64,000 nucleotides of DNA from assembly GCA_002189035.1 (NCBI GenBank), contig NEEC01000004.1, positions 3,906,001 through 3,970,000 on the forward strand. Reading direction: 5' to 3'. This DNA is from Utricularia gibba. Taxonomy: Eukaryota > Streptophyta > Magnoliopsida > Lamiales > Lentibulariaceae. Positions within the stretch are counted from its first letter, which is position 1. Each line of letters starts with the position of its first letter. Below, one piece after another: positions 11,871 to 24,205 of the stretch. A program made the position numbers and the translations under genes. Below the pieces are notes generated by a model. That model ran no database searches and was not told the DNA's origin. It saw only the letters and a list, made by a program, of their open reading frames with translations.

Positions 11871-13238
11871 ATGGGCGACGGAGTTGGGGCGGAGCTCGCC
11901 GCGAAGCAGGATCCAGCGCAGGCTACTCAGCCGAGGGTGCAGCCAAAGAGATTCGTGAAAAGCCAAGTCCCTGATTCCATAACCAATGATGCCGCGCTGA
12001 ACGCCGCCATCGCCCTGCTTCCGTCCAACTACAATTTCGAAATCCACAAGATTATCTGGCGTGTGAGATCCACCAACGCGACCCGCGTCGCGCTCCAGTT
12101 CCCGGAAGGCCTTCTGATGTATGCCCTTGTCATTTCCGATATTCTCACCGCCTTTGCCAGCGTCACCCACTGCTTCGTCCTTGGCGACGTAACCTATGGA
12201 GCATGTTGCATTGACGACCTCTCAGCCCTAGCCCTAGAGGTGCATCTCCTCGTTCACTTCGGCCACAGCTGCTTAGTCCCCATCGACTTCACCACCGTCC
12301 CTGCTCTGTATATCTTCGTGGAAATCGCGATCAACACTCGGAATCTCATCCAAGAATTGAATCACAATTTCTCTCCTGATAAGATCAGCAGTTTCATCAT
12401 GGCGGGAACGATACAGTTCTCCAATGCTATCCGCGCCGTGAAGCCCGAGCTTGAGAATTTGGGGTTTAGGGTTTTGGTACCTCAGTCAAAGCCCCTTTCT
12501 GCAGGGGAAGTCCTGGGATGCACCGCACCTTCTGTGAAATTGCAGGATTCCCATGGAAAAGAAGATGTGATCATTTTCGTTGCAGATGGGAGGTTCCATT
12601 TGGAGGCATTCATGATAGCCAATCCTGGAGTGAAAGCCTTCAGATATGATCCTTACATGGGGAAGTTGTTCTTGGAGGAGTACGATCATCAAGGAATGAA
12701 AGAGGACCGAAAAAAGGCTATAGAGAGAGCCAAGAGTGCTAAAACATGGGGGATCGTGTTGGGCACTTTAGGGAGGCAGGGGAATCCATTGTTGGTCGAA
12801 AGACTGGAAAAGAAGATGGAGGAGAAGGGACTGGAGTATATGACTGTTTTGATATCTGAGTTATCCCCACAAAAGATTGAGCTTTTTGGAGATTGTGTGG
12901 ATGCTTGGGTGCAAGTCGCTTGTCCTAGACTCTCAATAGATTGGGGTGATGCTTTCACGAAGCCATTGTTGACATCTTTTGAAGCTGAGATTGCTCTGGG
13001 GAACAGGCCAGGCTGGTGGGAGAGGAGGAATCCCAGAAATGTTTCTTGTTGCAAGAGCAGCGAAGAAGAGTGTTGCCAAGCACTTAAGAATGATGAAGTA
13101 GAATCAAACGTGGATTATCCCATGGATTACTATGCACAGGATGGTGGAGAATGGAATTCTTGCTACTCTAAGAAATCTGCGCGTTCCAGGGGAAGCACTA
13201 GGATTCGACTCAGAACCGGCGTCGAGGAGGGCGTATAG
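11871..13238 (+). CDS. DPH1: Diphthamide synthesis protein 1 (2-(3-amino-3-carboxypropyl)histidine synthase subunit 1)
   Basis: A single uninterrupted 455-codon frame. DPH1 works with DPH2 in the cytosol as a non-classical radical-SAM [4Fe-4S] enzyme. It moves the aminocarboxypropyl group of SAM to a histidine of eEF2, the first step of diphthamide synthesis. Visible hallmarks are PSNYNFEIHK near residue 51, ALQFPEGLLMY near 74, GDVTYGACCIDD near 105, HFGHSCLVP near 129, SKPLSAGEVLGCTAP near 206 and VACPRLSIDWG near 349. The three cluster cysteines expected of the family are Cys112 (or 113), Cys217 and Cys351. The ATG at 11871 gives a short variable leader before the conserved core. The C-terminal ~80 residues are low-conservation, as usual. 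Length is normal for the family and I see no defect. Confidence 0.95.
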   Translation: MGDGVGAELAAKQDPAQATQPRVQPKRFVKSQVPDSITNDAALNAAIALLPSNYNFEIHKIIWRVRSTNATRVALQFPEGLLMYALVISDILTAFASVTHCFVLGDVTYGACCIDDLSALALEVHLLVHFGHSCLVPIDFTTVPALYIFVEIAINTRNLIQELNHNFSPDKISSFIMAGTIQFSNAIRAVKPELENLGFRVLVPQSKPLSAGEVLGCTAPSVKLQDSHGKEDVIIFVADGRFHLEAFMIANPGVKAFRYDPYMGKLFLEEYDHQGMKEDRKKAIERAKSAKTWGIVLGTLGRQGNPLLVERLEKKMEEKGLEYMTVLISELSPQKIELFGDCVDAWVQVACPRLSIDWGDAFTKPLLTSFEAEIALGNRPGWWERRNPRNVSCCKSSEEECCQALKNDEVESNVDYPMDYYAQDGGEWNSCYSKKSARSRGSTRIRLRTGVEEGV

Positions 13239-13733
13239 AATGAACTGGACATCTTTCTGATACTTTTGATGCTTAAGAGATTTTGGTGAATGTGAAGACT
13301 GAACTATCCCAGTTTTGTCAAGTGCTTCTATGAGGTACCCTCAGTCTTATAGGGCCCTGGTTAGGGTGACCGGGGCGACCCGGGTCCGGGTTGTGCCACC
13401 TCCGTATCCTCACACTCCTCATCTTCTTGCAAGCCATCCAGACACTGCCACGTGTAAACATCAAACATCCAAATTCCCAGAGGATGACAACCAACAATTT
13501 TTGTGAATTCTCTGCGGCTATGGTTCTTGTATCCTCCACCCATCGCATATCACTTCAGCTGAAACAATTCCACGCATCCTCAAATGGCCAAATTGCCACC
13601 ACCGAAGAGATAAAGCCCAGCCACGAACCAAGGGCGTTTCTGGAACCACAAATAAACTCCTCATCATCTTCATCTTCATCATCTGCATTGTTTTACAGTA
13701 AACACTTGAGTGGTGTTTGTGAAAGCAGAGGAA
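13239..13733. other. DPH1 3' flank and phosphoribulokinase promoter/leader
   Basis: About 495 bases between two same-strand genes. Overlapping open frames on both strands have no domain and look like chance frames in GC-richer promoter DNA. The frame into phosphoribulokinase is open upstream of its ATG without homology, so I start at 13734. Confidence 0.5.
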
Positions 13734-15590
13734 ATGGCTATCTCCTCTGTGTACACTCTTCAGTCCATCAACTCCATCTGCAGCTCCTCCTTCAGCTTCA
13801 CCCACAAACACCAACAGCAACACCTCCTCGTCTGCACGGCCAACAAGCACCGGATATCGTGCTCCGCCACCTCATCCGATGACAAGACGGTCGTCATCGG
13901 CCTCGCCGCCGATTCCGGATGCGGCAAATCGACTTTCATGCGCCGCCTCACCAGCGTCTTCGGCGGAGCTGCTGAGCCCCCGAAGGGCGGCAACCCCGAC
14001 TCCAACACGCTTATTAGCGACACCACTACCGTCATCTGCCTCGACGACTATCACTCCCTTGATCGCACTGGTAGTGTTGTCTTTCATGCATCAAACTCCT
14101 TCCCCCTCCCCCAGTTCATTAGTGCTACAAATGGTACTTGTTCACCTTCATGAAGATAAATAGAAAGCGTGCTCCTTGTCTGTGAAAAAGCGTTAATCCA
14201 TCCATATGTGATGCCGGGCCAATGGTTTGGATTGAATTTTAGAACTATATCTAAATTCAAGACCCAATGAATACCACTGACTTTGCAGTTTCTGGTTATG
14301 TTTGGTAACAGGGAGGAAGGAGAAGGGGGTGACGGCGCTTGACCCGAGAGCTAACAACTTCGATCTGATGTACGAACAAGTGAAGGCATTGAAAGATGGA
14401 ATCGCTGTGGAGAAGCCAATCTACAATCATGTCAGCGGTTTGCTTGACCCCCCGGAGCTCATTAAGCCTCCCAAGATTCTGGTCATAGAGGGCTTGCATC
14501 CAATGTATGTGTGAGAGTGAGCAAGCTTATGGGTATCGATCTTGCATGGAGCATTGATCATTTCGTGCATTTTTTGCTGGTTCTTACAGGTTCGATAGCC
14601 GTGTAAGAGACCTGTTGGATTTCAGCATCTATTTGGACATCAGCAATGAAGTCAAATTCGCTTGGAAAATTCAGGTTTGCATCTTAAGAGATATGATAAT
14701 TATCAGAAATAGTGCATGATATCATGAACACGAACATGAACAAGCCTGTTGTTTTCCAGAGAGACATGGCTGAAAGAGGACACAGCTTGGAGAGCATCAA
14801 AGCCAGTATCGAAGCACGAAAGCCTGATTTCGATGCATATATCGGTAACAACTTCTCCTTCATTCGATCAATGATGGGCATAGGAATATGTACAATTAAT
14901 ATTGATTTTGGGGGCAGATCCGCAAAAGCAGTATGCAGATGCAGTCATAGAAGTGCTACCTACGCAGCTGATCCCAGATGACAATGAGGGCAAGGTTCTG
15001 AGAGTGAGGCTGATCATGAAAGAGGGCGTAAAATACTTCAACCCTGTTTATCTCTTTGATGAAGGCTCCACAATTTCATGGATCCCCTGTGGAAGAAAGC
15101 TCACTTGCTCCTACCCCGGGATCAAATTTGGCTACGGCCCAGATACTTATTACGGCCATGAGGTCAGTCAGTTTACTAATGTCAGATCACTAGAATCAAG
15201 TGGATATAAGCTGAATACTGAGAGCATGTTGGGGTACAGGTCTCTGTGGTGGAGATGGATGGGCAGTTTGACAGACTGGATGAGCTGATTTACGTGGAGA
15301 GTCACTTGAGTAACCTCTCTACCAAGTTCTATGGGGAGGTGACACAGCAAATGCTGAAGCATTCAGATTTTCCTGGCAGCAACAATGGGACAGGGCTGTT
15401 TCAGACAATTGTTGGTCTGAAAATCAGGGATCTCTATGAGCAGATCTCTGCTGCAAGAAAATCAGCTGCCCATTGCAAGCTGCCAAGGCATGATGATGTG
15501 GAGGGAAATGGAGAGGGTGGTGGTGTTGTTGTATCTATTTATTCTTCGCTTGAAACCGCAAAAGCAAATCCTTGGAGATATAACTTGTAA
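13734..15590 (+). CDS. PRK: Phosphoribulokinase, chloroplast precursor, with a long C-terminal tail
   Basis: Six exons in phase: 13734–14070, 14312–14504, 14590–14674, 14760–14844, 14918–15162 and 15240–15590, giving 431 residues. The enzyme phosphorylates ribulose 5-phosphate to ribulose 1,5-bisphosphate in the Calvin cycle. Residues 1 to about 48 are Ser/Thr-rich like a transit peptide. The P-loop GLAADSGCGKST spans 56–67. Cys63 and Cys102 (TTTVICLDDYHS) sit 39 residues apart, like the thioredoxin-regulated pair of plant PRK; the second pair is in WIPCGRKLTCSYP. Conserved blocks run on through IVGLKIRDLYEQ. After that the tail is unusual: about 48 residues ending ANPWRYNL, versus a short Ala-rich end in the PRKs I know. 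It may be an alternative terminal exon, a paralogue or a lost stop. Start: the ATG at 13734 opens the transit peptide. Confidence 0.93.
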
Positions 15591-18500
15591 TCAGTGTAAA
15601 GAAAAGGCGAACAGCTTGAAATGAAGACACAAGATTCAGTGTTTCCCATTCTAAACGCAAATCCCAGAAGCATCCTTTTCAGAGCCAAACCTTGGGATCA
15701 AAGGAGATTCATATAAACTGGGAAGGATTTGCGCTTTATACAATGGACCGGTCATTTTGACCCAGGGCCCAATTCTGGGTCGTGGATTCAACTCTCTTCA
15801 TTTTTTATCAACAAAAGCAAGTATACCATGATGATGCTTGGAAAACACTTTTAACCTATATTTTACATAACTTCTATTTCTTATTATTCATTTTTAAGAA
15901 TGATTTTACAAAACACAATGTATTTCTATTTCTATTTCTATAAATTTATATTAGAAATCAGTTATCGATATAATTTATTTTTGAAGATAACTTCTATTTT
16001 TACAATTATAACATTCTTTTCATTCTAATTCTATTTTTATTCTCATTTTGCAGAAATATAGGGCTTGTTCAATGCACTTTTGTCATAATAAATTTTCATT
16101 CTCATTTGAAAAAGAAAAATTACTTGTCCACAATGAAGAATACTTATTTCTCTTATTCCTTTTTTCATAAGGTGATTTTCTTTCTCATAAAATTCAACAC
16201 AATTGCAGAAAGAGCTTAAATCTTCATTTAGCTTCTCATTTTTTATTTACAGAAGGCTATTTACCATCATATCCTTTAAAAAAGTATCAGATCATGAATT
16301 TTTACCTCTATTTCTCGTTGGAACTGCAAAGAAACGTAAGTGGAACAAGGTATGTCTTCGTATTTTCTATTGAATGTGAATTAAGGAGAATTTTGATTCC
16401 TGATTCTTGAAAGAAGTTTATGTAACATATTTTCTATGGGGTACCAACCTTAGACTTCCAATAGCTTGGCTCAACAGATTTCTTATTGCCAAAGGTTGCA
16501 TCATATAATCTGAAGCTTAAATTCGTTTACCATTTTTTTGAATGCTCTCGAAACACTTATCATATAGAGTTTCTTCTAAATCCTAGAAACTATCCATATT
16601 CGATCCTTTTTCATTTGTTCTTGTATAACATTTGTAGTTCATTTGTTGGATTTGTAAGCTTGTATTTTTAATACTATAGACTGAGTTTGTTATAAATTTC
16701 CTGAATCTAATTTTTTTTGTTTAATTCTATCACAGAACAAGCTATGATACAAGAATCATAATTCTGCAACTATAATTGAGGATGTTTAAAGGTTTAGGCA
16801 TATATAGCTATCACATATTGGTTTTGTGTTGTTTGATTTTTTTTTTTGTGAATATAGACAGATGATGTTATATTTTTTTACTATTCTTAATGATGAATTT
16901 CGATAGTGGACTCTTATGTTTTCATTTTGATTCAATTCCTAAATGCATAGGAAATTGTAGAAAATGATTTTTTACTAAGAAGACATGAAGTCACAATTCA
17001 TGATTGCTAAATGTGGAGATGTTGCTTTACTTGAACTTTATTTTATTTATAAAGATGTAACATGCTTTTATTATAATATTAAAGAAAAACAGTAATTTAT
17101 TAATATATATCATTTTGCATTTTAATTCTATTCTCACTTTTTTAAAGAAAAATCAACTTCTTTCCCCCCTTTTTTCTACTACTTCTCAAAGGAGCCATGT
17201 TAATATTCTTGGTGTCGTTTCAATTTGATTGAATGTCGTATAGGAGACTCAACTCTTTTCATTCATGTATTTCCCTCTCCTCTTTTTTGGATATGATCTT
17301 GTAATGATATCATAAATTATTGTCGAATTAAATTGTGCCCATGTTTTTATATTATATATGATTTAATTTAAAAATCATTGAAATTCAAATCATTAAAAAT
17401 TGATTGAAGAGGGTCCACCATAAATGGAGTATGACCCACCGCACTCAATGCATCCAAATATTAAATTTGACACGACACTCGTGTACCCCATGGCTACAAT
17501 TATTTTATAAAATTTTATAATAGAATTGTGTTTACCTTACCCAGATGAGAGGCTGGGTTATCATATCATACTGTGGAACTCAAGGTATTCAATTCGAAAT
17601 AAATGAAATAAATAATTATGGGGAATGATCGAAATTTTAATATAATTTCAGTTATTTAATTTAATTACAAATCCAATTTAGATGCTATTATAGTTGAATC
17701 GATTATGAAGTGAGTTGTCGATTTTAGAGAGATCAATCGTACCGATTTAAGTGAATGAAATTTTGATTTTGGTTTTTATCGAAATAAGGATATGAGACGA
17801 TGATTTTTTACGTGAAAAACCATTATGATATAAAATTACTAAATTGATGGAACTCATGGATGAATTAAGTTTTACTAGATAAAAGTAATAAGAATTACAA
17901 TGATTGCAATAAATTTAGAATACTATTCGTCAAATCTTATATCTTATTTATAGAAAAGACTTGTCTGATTGATTTGAATGAGATCAGCTACTTATTACAT
18001 TTGACAGTATATATTTGATTTTGCTTGTAATTCTATTGATAAATAATCAATGTTTGTTATGTATTTCCATATATTAGTTGATTTTCAAATTATCTAACAA
18101 CAGCTTAGGTCTAACATTATTCTTGTTATGTCTTCTCTTGAATGTAACCAATTAACTGATTTGTTGATCTGTTGAATTTTCTCCATTTAACTGATTTGCG
18201 CATTAGCGCTGATTTTAGTTCCTTTAATGATTCTCCTAAAAGCTCTTTACAATTTGCTTAGGTTTCGGATTTATTGTCAATACAGGTTCTTTTGCTTTTC
18301 CCCAAAATTTTGCGACTTGGAGTCCTCTTTGTCTTTTTACTTTTTCTATTATGCCTACTTATTTTCAGCATCAAATGAAAACTTGCTAATAACTTATTAT
18401 GCGCCGCCGATCGTCGCCGGTTGCCCGCGCCTGCGCTCGCAGCCTGAGGCGGCGAGTGCCCATTTTGATCCATATGATGGTAAACCGTAATTCTACCTGA

Positions 18501-20369
18501 ATTTAAAACAGAGTTGGAAGTGGGGGTCCTTTATTCTTTGGCATCTGAAATTAGGGTTCTTCTCAAACCCCCTCAATTAATGGCTGCGCATCGCATCTCA
18601 TAGGCACCACACCTCGATAGAGATTGGTTGATTGGATGTGTTATATCTTGTCTGAAGATTCATCTTCTTGGTTCCACTCCTCAGCATCATGACGACGACG
18701 TGGCTCTTCAATAAAGCAACATCAGAATTGAAATTTCAGCAAAGATCACCAATGAGGGAATGGTGTTGAATCTGGTTTTTGTGCTGTGAATATCGAGTGA
18801 GTGAGTGAGTGCTGGCTAGCTCTGTATCAGCTCTGCACTACAAATGAAATGAAATCTAAGAGGAGGACACGATGGGTCAAAAGCTGCAGCCCATTGAATG
18901 TCAAGTACATCTCTCAAGATCGAACCTCCTCCTCAATCTCAGTTCCCACTTCACTGATTCAGAAGCAGCACAGCAGTTGCTACAGATCCGTCCGTGGAAC
19001 CCGACTCTCGAAGCAGCAATCAATTTTTCTCTCTGCATCCACGCCACCTTAATTCATCTTACATATCATTCTAAAATTTAACTGGACAATACAGGATATG
19101 GAGGAGCAGCAGCAGCAGCAGTAGCAGTAGCGGCTATGACTTCGAAACACAACTCTGGGAAGGTTTTTATGCACTTCAATAACATCAAACTTCAAATGTT
19201 CCAAATCTTGTTTAACTTCATTACTAGTAAGCTTCATTCTTCTATAACCTACCATCTAGAAGACTGCCATCGTAAAAAAAAAAAAAAAAAAAAAAAACCC
19301 ATATGGGAGACGTTATCTTCGCCGTCCCCATCCACTTCTGTTGTCCTCGTAGGCGATAATAGTGATTCTTCCACGTACCCTTCAAGCATTCATTTCCAAG
19401 AAGACTTTTTTAGCCATGAGTTGGAATCCCTTGCTTCCCCAACTTAGGGAAAGAGTGTTGGAGTGTTTTTTTCCTACCCTTGGACACTAAAAGAGAAAAA
19501 CATTTACCATATTTGGAACGTACATTTTCAGTGTTTTCAGAACTAGCGCAGCTCTTTAGAGAAACATGAAAGCCAGCGGTTATACAGCACTCGATTAAAA
19601 GGCACTTACTATGAAGGTAGGCAGACAGCAGCTTAACAGTATGGAATCAGCCTCTCAGCTTCACGTGTCTGTATGAAAGTGTCCGCGGTAGAGAGAAACG
19701 AGGGTGTGGCCACAACTTCTCAAATTTCCCTGGCTGTGGGATCACCCATGGCTTGCCTTGCCCTGCAGTACAGATAGACATTAAATTACCAAAAGGCCCA
19801 CCTGACATGCAATTGGGTGGGCTGGCCCTGGCTTGGGGGTAACAAAAAACTATTTTGAAAAGAAATTGTAAATGACAGGGACAATACAATTCAACGGGCA
19901 GTCACGTTTTTCGAGACTGCTATGTGGAATGTGCCGTTGCAGGCTTTTTCTACAAAAACTGGGTTCAAAATTTAAAACAGGGAAGGGGAAATGAGGGAAG
20001 GTGGGGAGAGTTAAGACTGCTCACGCACACACCCGTTGGGGTTAGGGTGTTTTTTCAAAAACTCGTTGCAGGTCTGGCTTTTTGTAGTGTTCTACAATGG
20101 AGCCAAACCAAACCATACCCGGGATCGCAAGCTAAGCACATTTTGTTTGTGATTCTCTAGCTCAGCAATCGAGGAGATAGTCCTGCCCTGCCCCTGTTTT
20201 TTGCCACATTTCCTTGTCATTCCTCTTTCGAAGTACCTTGGGAGTTCAAAAACGAAGTTGCAACTTCCAAGTTCAAGCTCAAGTTGTTTTGTTCTTTGAA
20301 CTCCAGCAAGCTGAGCTGCTGTTATTGTTCTGTTTGCATTTTTGTTCCCCGGAAAACAGCTGCTTTTGA
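15591..20369. other. Long intergenic region, no supportable gene
   Basis: Mostly AT-rich DNA with no recognisable domain on either strand. Notable spots: a 70-base GC-rich island at 18401–18470 inside AT-rich DNA, a GTGAGTGAGTGAGTG microsatellite near 18797, and a stretch at 18540–19450 with transcript-like composition ending near a 24-base A run. Short frames at 18801–19081 and 19136–19447 match nothing I know. The last ~700 bases are GC-richer and are probably the promoter and leader of the membrane-protein gene. Confidence 0.45.
19274..19297 (+). repeat. Poly(A) run of 24 bases
   Basis: Twenty-four consecutive A bases in otherwise mixed sequence. This could be a simple mononucleotide repeat or the tail of a retroposed transcript. 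I see no clear target duplication. Confidence 0.85.
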
Positions 20370-22140
20370 ATGGCAGAAATCAGTTCTCAGATCCAAGATA
20401 AGTCCAAGGAAAGGGAGGAAGATGGATCTATCTACGGCAATAGCTTGGGTATGAAAATTCAGAAGGAAAGTGAGGTGTATGGAACATATGATGGGATTGA
20501 AGATAAACCCACAAAGGGGGAATTTTTCACCTGGTATTTTTATGGGTTTTGCTCCTACTTCGTGCTGACAGTTCTCGTTCCCGTTGTGTTCCCACTGATA
20601 ATCAGCCAAACAGGCCCAGATCTGCCGGAGCCGCCTCAGGGCTGGCTTAAAAGCTTCAAGGGTTTGAAATGTATGCAGGAAGAAACGCAGCTGTAAGTTG
20701 CCTGATTCTTTTCTTTCTTGTTGCAAGAATTTCCACTGCTCTCTTCTTAGCTAGTGCTCTTGTTCTCGTGAAAACAGTTACGTAGGACTAGTGTACCGGG
20801 GTATAAGAATTGGTGGAAGAAGTTTCTCTCCACTGGAATGGACTTCGATTTCTTGGATTACAGGAATAGTTCTTGCAACACCTATTCTAGGAGCCATTTC
20901 CTTTAACCTCGACCATGGCCACGGTCAACAACTCATAGCCGCTGCAGCCACCGGTATTGGTGCACTCTTTTGTCTCCCAGCTGGGTTTTTCAGGAAAGCC
21001 GGGGTCTTTCTGCTATACTTGGTTATCGTTGTAGCCACCATCACTGTGACCGGAGCTTGGAGCGGCCGCCACTTGGGGCTACTGATCCGCGGGTTCACCG
21101 GTTCCAAGATCCCGAAAAGTCGGTTCTCTAGCAGGAGATGCATTGGAAGTAAGCTCTCCCTTTACTCAGTGGCAGGGGGTTGCTTTGGAGCTGTGATAAT
21201 GGCTTCATTCACATACCACATGTTGAGTCACTCGGACCGCTTCACTGCTTTATGGGTAGTTTCCATATTCAGTGGCCTGTTGTGGGGATTGGGATTGATC
21301 CACATCTTCAGCGCAATCAGAGGTTCAGGGGATTGCGCTGATTCACTAGAAGACTCCGGACCCGTTGGTCATATTCTCTCCATTTTCAGATCCCCTCTCG
21401 CAGCAGCAAGTGTTGCCCTTGTTTTCCTTTCCTCCTTCATGTCGATGTGTATTTTTGGGTCAACATTGCTCTATGCTCTAGGATATCTGTGCATGCAAGC
21501 ACACAACATTCTGTTTCTGTGGCTGATTTATTTCATGGTTCCTCTGGTCTCTCTACCACTGGCACATCGCCTGCAGCAAATCATGAAGTTAGATGCAGAA
21601 AAAATGTTGCTTGTAGCCTTCATGCTCGCCACTCTAACTTCAGGCTGCGGAATTTACTACAGAGAAAGCACCTGGAGCACAAGCTTGGTATTTTTATTTT
21701 CAGCCATCCAAGGCACTGCAGCAGGTTTTCATCTAATCTCAGACCCCTCCTGCTAGTGTTCTTAGCATCGCCACAGAAACAAAATTTAGCGAATCAATCC
21801 TCTTCATCTCTCTTGGGCAGGTTTGCTTCATGCATTTGGAGGGGTTCTGCTTCTAGATTGCACCCCTGCGGGAAAAGAAGGTGTATTTTCATCCTGGAGT
21901 TCATGGGCAAGAGTTGTGGGAGCATGCGCTGGATTCGCGTGGGCGACATCGATGCCTGGAAACATTGGCAAAGCTTTTGGGGTTTCACTTTGTGCAGGGA
22001 TGATAGGGATGGTTGTTCTCATCTTTGGGAACATCAGCAGCTTGCGAGGAGCCAAAGCTGCAGGACACATTATCAAGAGGCGCAAGGTTGGTGACCATTT
22101 CAAGGAATCAGATTCCACAGAGGCCGCAAACGATGTTTGA
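20370..22140 (+). CDS. Polytopic membrane protein, plant MFS/Atg22-like family
   Basis: Three exons in phase: 20370–20692, 20778–21724 and 21821–22140, giving 529 residues. A hydrophilic N-terminus of about 45 residues precedes GEFFTWYFYGFCSYF, the start of the first membrane helix. I count about eleven to twelve hydrophobic segments, with a basic cytosolic loop near the middle (KIPKSRFSSRRCIGSK) and a short charged tail. The layout, with a TWYFYGF-type opening, resembles the MFS-related Atg22-like vacuolar effluxer fold. The family assignment is tentative and the transported substrate unknown. All exons are intact with ordinary splice sites. Confidence 0.75.
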
Positions 22141-23087
22141 AGAAGCTTTCCCTCCGTTCCTCTGCGCTGGATGCAAGTCGCATTGGTGTGTCTGACTTAT
22201 TCTTTTTGTAAGAGCTAGGAGTGCCTGATCACATCTGTTTGTACAAGTGCTTTAGGATCCCATGTCATCACTCTTCTTTATCGGATGTCTTTCTTTTTCA
22301 CTGCAAAACATTCAACCCATGAAAAGTAAAAACAAGTTCAGTCTCTTCAATGGAAGAAACTTGGAAGTGGTTGGTCACGAGGAATTACTGTAGCCTTGTG
22401 AGCACTTCTTGAAGCCAACAGATGCGTTTTTTGCTGAGGCTGGTTCATTATGGAGCAATTGGAATTGCTGAGGCTTAGCATGTGGTTGGGAGCAGGTCAC
22501 TTAGCGCTGCACAACCTTGGCGCCTTGCAACATGATCCATTCCTTGTGTTTTTGACCAAACGACAGCCACAAGATCCATAAGATGCTGCCTCCCTGCTGG
22601 AATCTTCAAAAAGATGACTTCACCAATGTGTGTGGATTGCTAAATAAATTTTATGAGACATGTAAGCTTTCAGAAAGGCGCATCACCTAAACAACAGTTC
22701 AAATTCACCTATGGTTAATGACCTGCAATTCTAGGGCACTTCAATGTCATCTTAGGGAAGCTTGGTTGAATTTATGGCATTTCACTAAAATAATCATAAC
22801 AATAAAATAGGATCATAGATTTAATTATTTTGCAATTTAGTCCACAATGTGTTTTGGAGCATCAAGGTTATGATACTTGGAAATACTCTACAACAATCTA
22901 AGATGCTTGGCAATACTTGGAAACATTCACGACTCATGCTTTTTGTCATGCTTGCTATGGTTCAATTGACAGTTGGCTCTACTTTTTCTTTTGGTTGGTG
23001 TCTTAAGCTTACTCACTCTTTGGTGTACATTGACATGCCTTATGAATGAGAGCCTATATCAACTTACATACTCTCTCATTAATAACA
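22141..23087. other. 3' flank of membrane-protein gene, then AT-rich spacer
   Basis: The first ~150–200 bases are probably 3' UTR. The rest holds no frame with a recognisable domain and leads into the left LTR of the copia element. Confidence 0.45.
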
Positions 23088-23350
23088 TATGAATTATCAA
23101 GAAAAGAAGAATAATAATGTAGATCATAAAAGTAGGTTTCATTCAATCAAGAGTACCCCCATTTAAAGGTAACAATTCATTATGTTTCCATATCTGAATT
23201 GCCATAATCAATGGAGGATTCGGAGGAACTGACATCATGGATTAGGTCAATCTATCACCTATGACGATCAATATAAAACTATTAATTATGACATCCAATA
23301 TAAATTCAACTATGGCAGCCAATATGAATCTATCAACCATGATAGTCAAA
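23088..23350 (-). repeat. LTR of the copia element, left copy
   Basis: Shares ATGTAGATCATAAAA, TCAATCAAGA and the repeated CTATGACAGCCAAT-type words, in the same order, with 26885–27092. Clear divergence indicates an old insertion. Confidence 0.7.
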
Positions 23351-24205
23351 AATCCTCATCAATCGAGTGAGTGCAAGTTGCAAACATTGAATTTGCTCAA
23401 TTGGTGGCCGAAAGAAGTGCTCCCTAAGGATAGTGAGAATGTTTGTAGGTTGTTCAATAGACCCAATGTGACAAGGCTACACAAGAACAACTTGTACTAC
23501 ATCACAAACAAGTGACAATTAATTTCAATATGTTTAGTACGTTTATGAAAAACAAGATTAGCAGAGATATAGGTAGTAGTTTGATTATCACAATGAAGAG
23601 GAACAACATGACTATCCCAAACTCTGAGATCTAATAAGCCACTTGATTTCACAAATAATCATGATTATAGCATGTTACTCCACCTTAACTAAGGAACGAG
23701 ATATATGAAGTTGCTTCTTCGTTTTCAAAGAACAAGAGAACGTCTAAGTTTTATGGCATATCCACTCACGTATCAACGAGTAAACAGATGTCTAACATAA
23801 TTTGAATCGCAATATGCCTTGAGTCGGAGAAATTGCTTCAAGTATTGAATCACGTGAAGTGTAGCCACCCAATGATCAAGAGTAGGTCGTTGGAGAAATT
23901 GAGATGATAATACATGAACCGAGTAATTCAACTCCGATCAAGTATATGTTAAGTAAACCAAGCGATCAACATGGTGATGATACTATTTTGGTGTTGACAT
24001 TCATTTTGTCATAGAAATGGCCAAGGATTGATTTTGAAAGTGGCAAGTGGTTTTGCCCCTCTCAACTCACCTTCTAAGATAACATTGAGAGCATACTTAT
24101 GTTGATAGATAGATAATGCTCGAGAGTTTTAAACAACATCAATCTCATAAATGTTATATTGGGCATCGAGGTACTTCATTTGAAAATGCTTCTAAAGGTA
24201 GAGTT

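Noticed and set aside
13391-13882. 163-codon frame upstream of and into PRK
   Set aside because: Different frame from the PRK exon, low-complexity serine stretch, no homology; the PRK frame has the transit peptide and P-loop.
16060-17200. Transposon starting GGGCTTGTTCAATGCAC
   Set aside because: The start looks like a terminal repeat, but I found no matching inverted end or target duplication.
18801-19081. Two overlapping small frames
   Set aside because: No domain, no splice partner found; kept only as part of the intergenic description.
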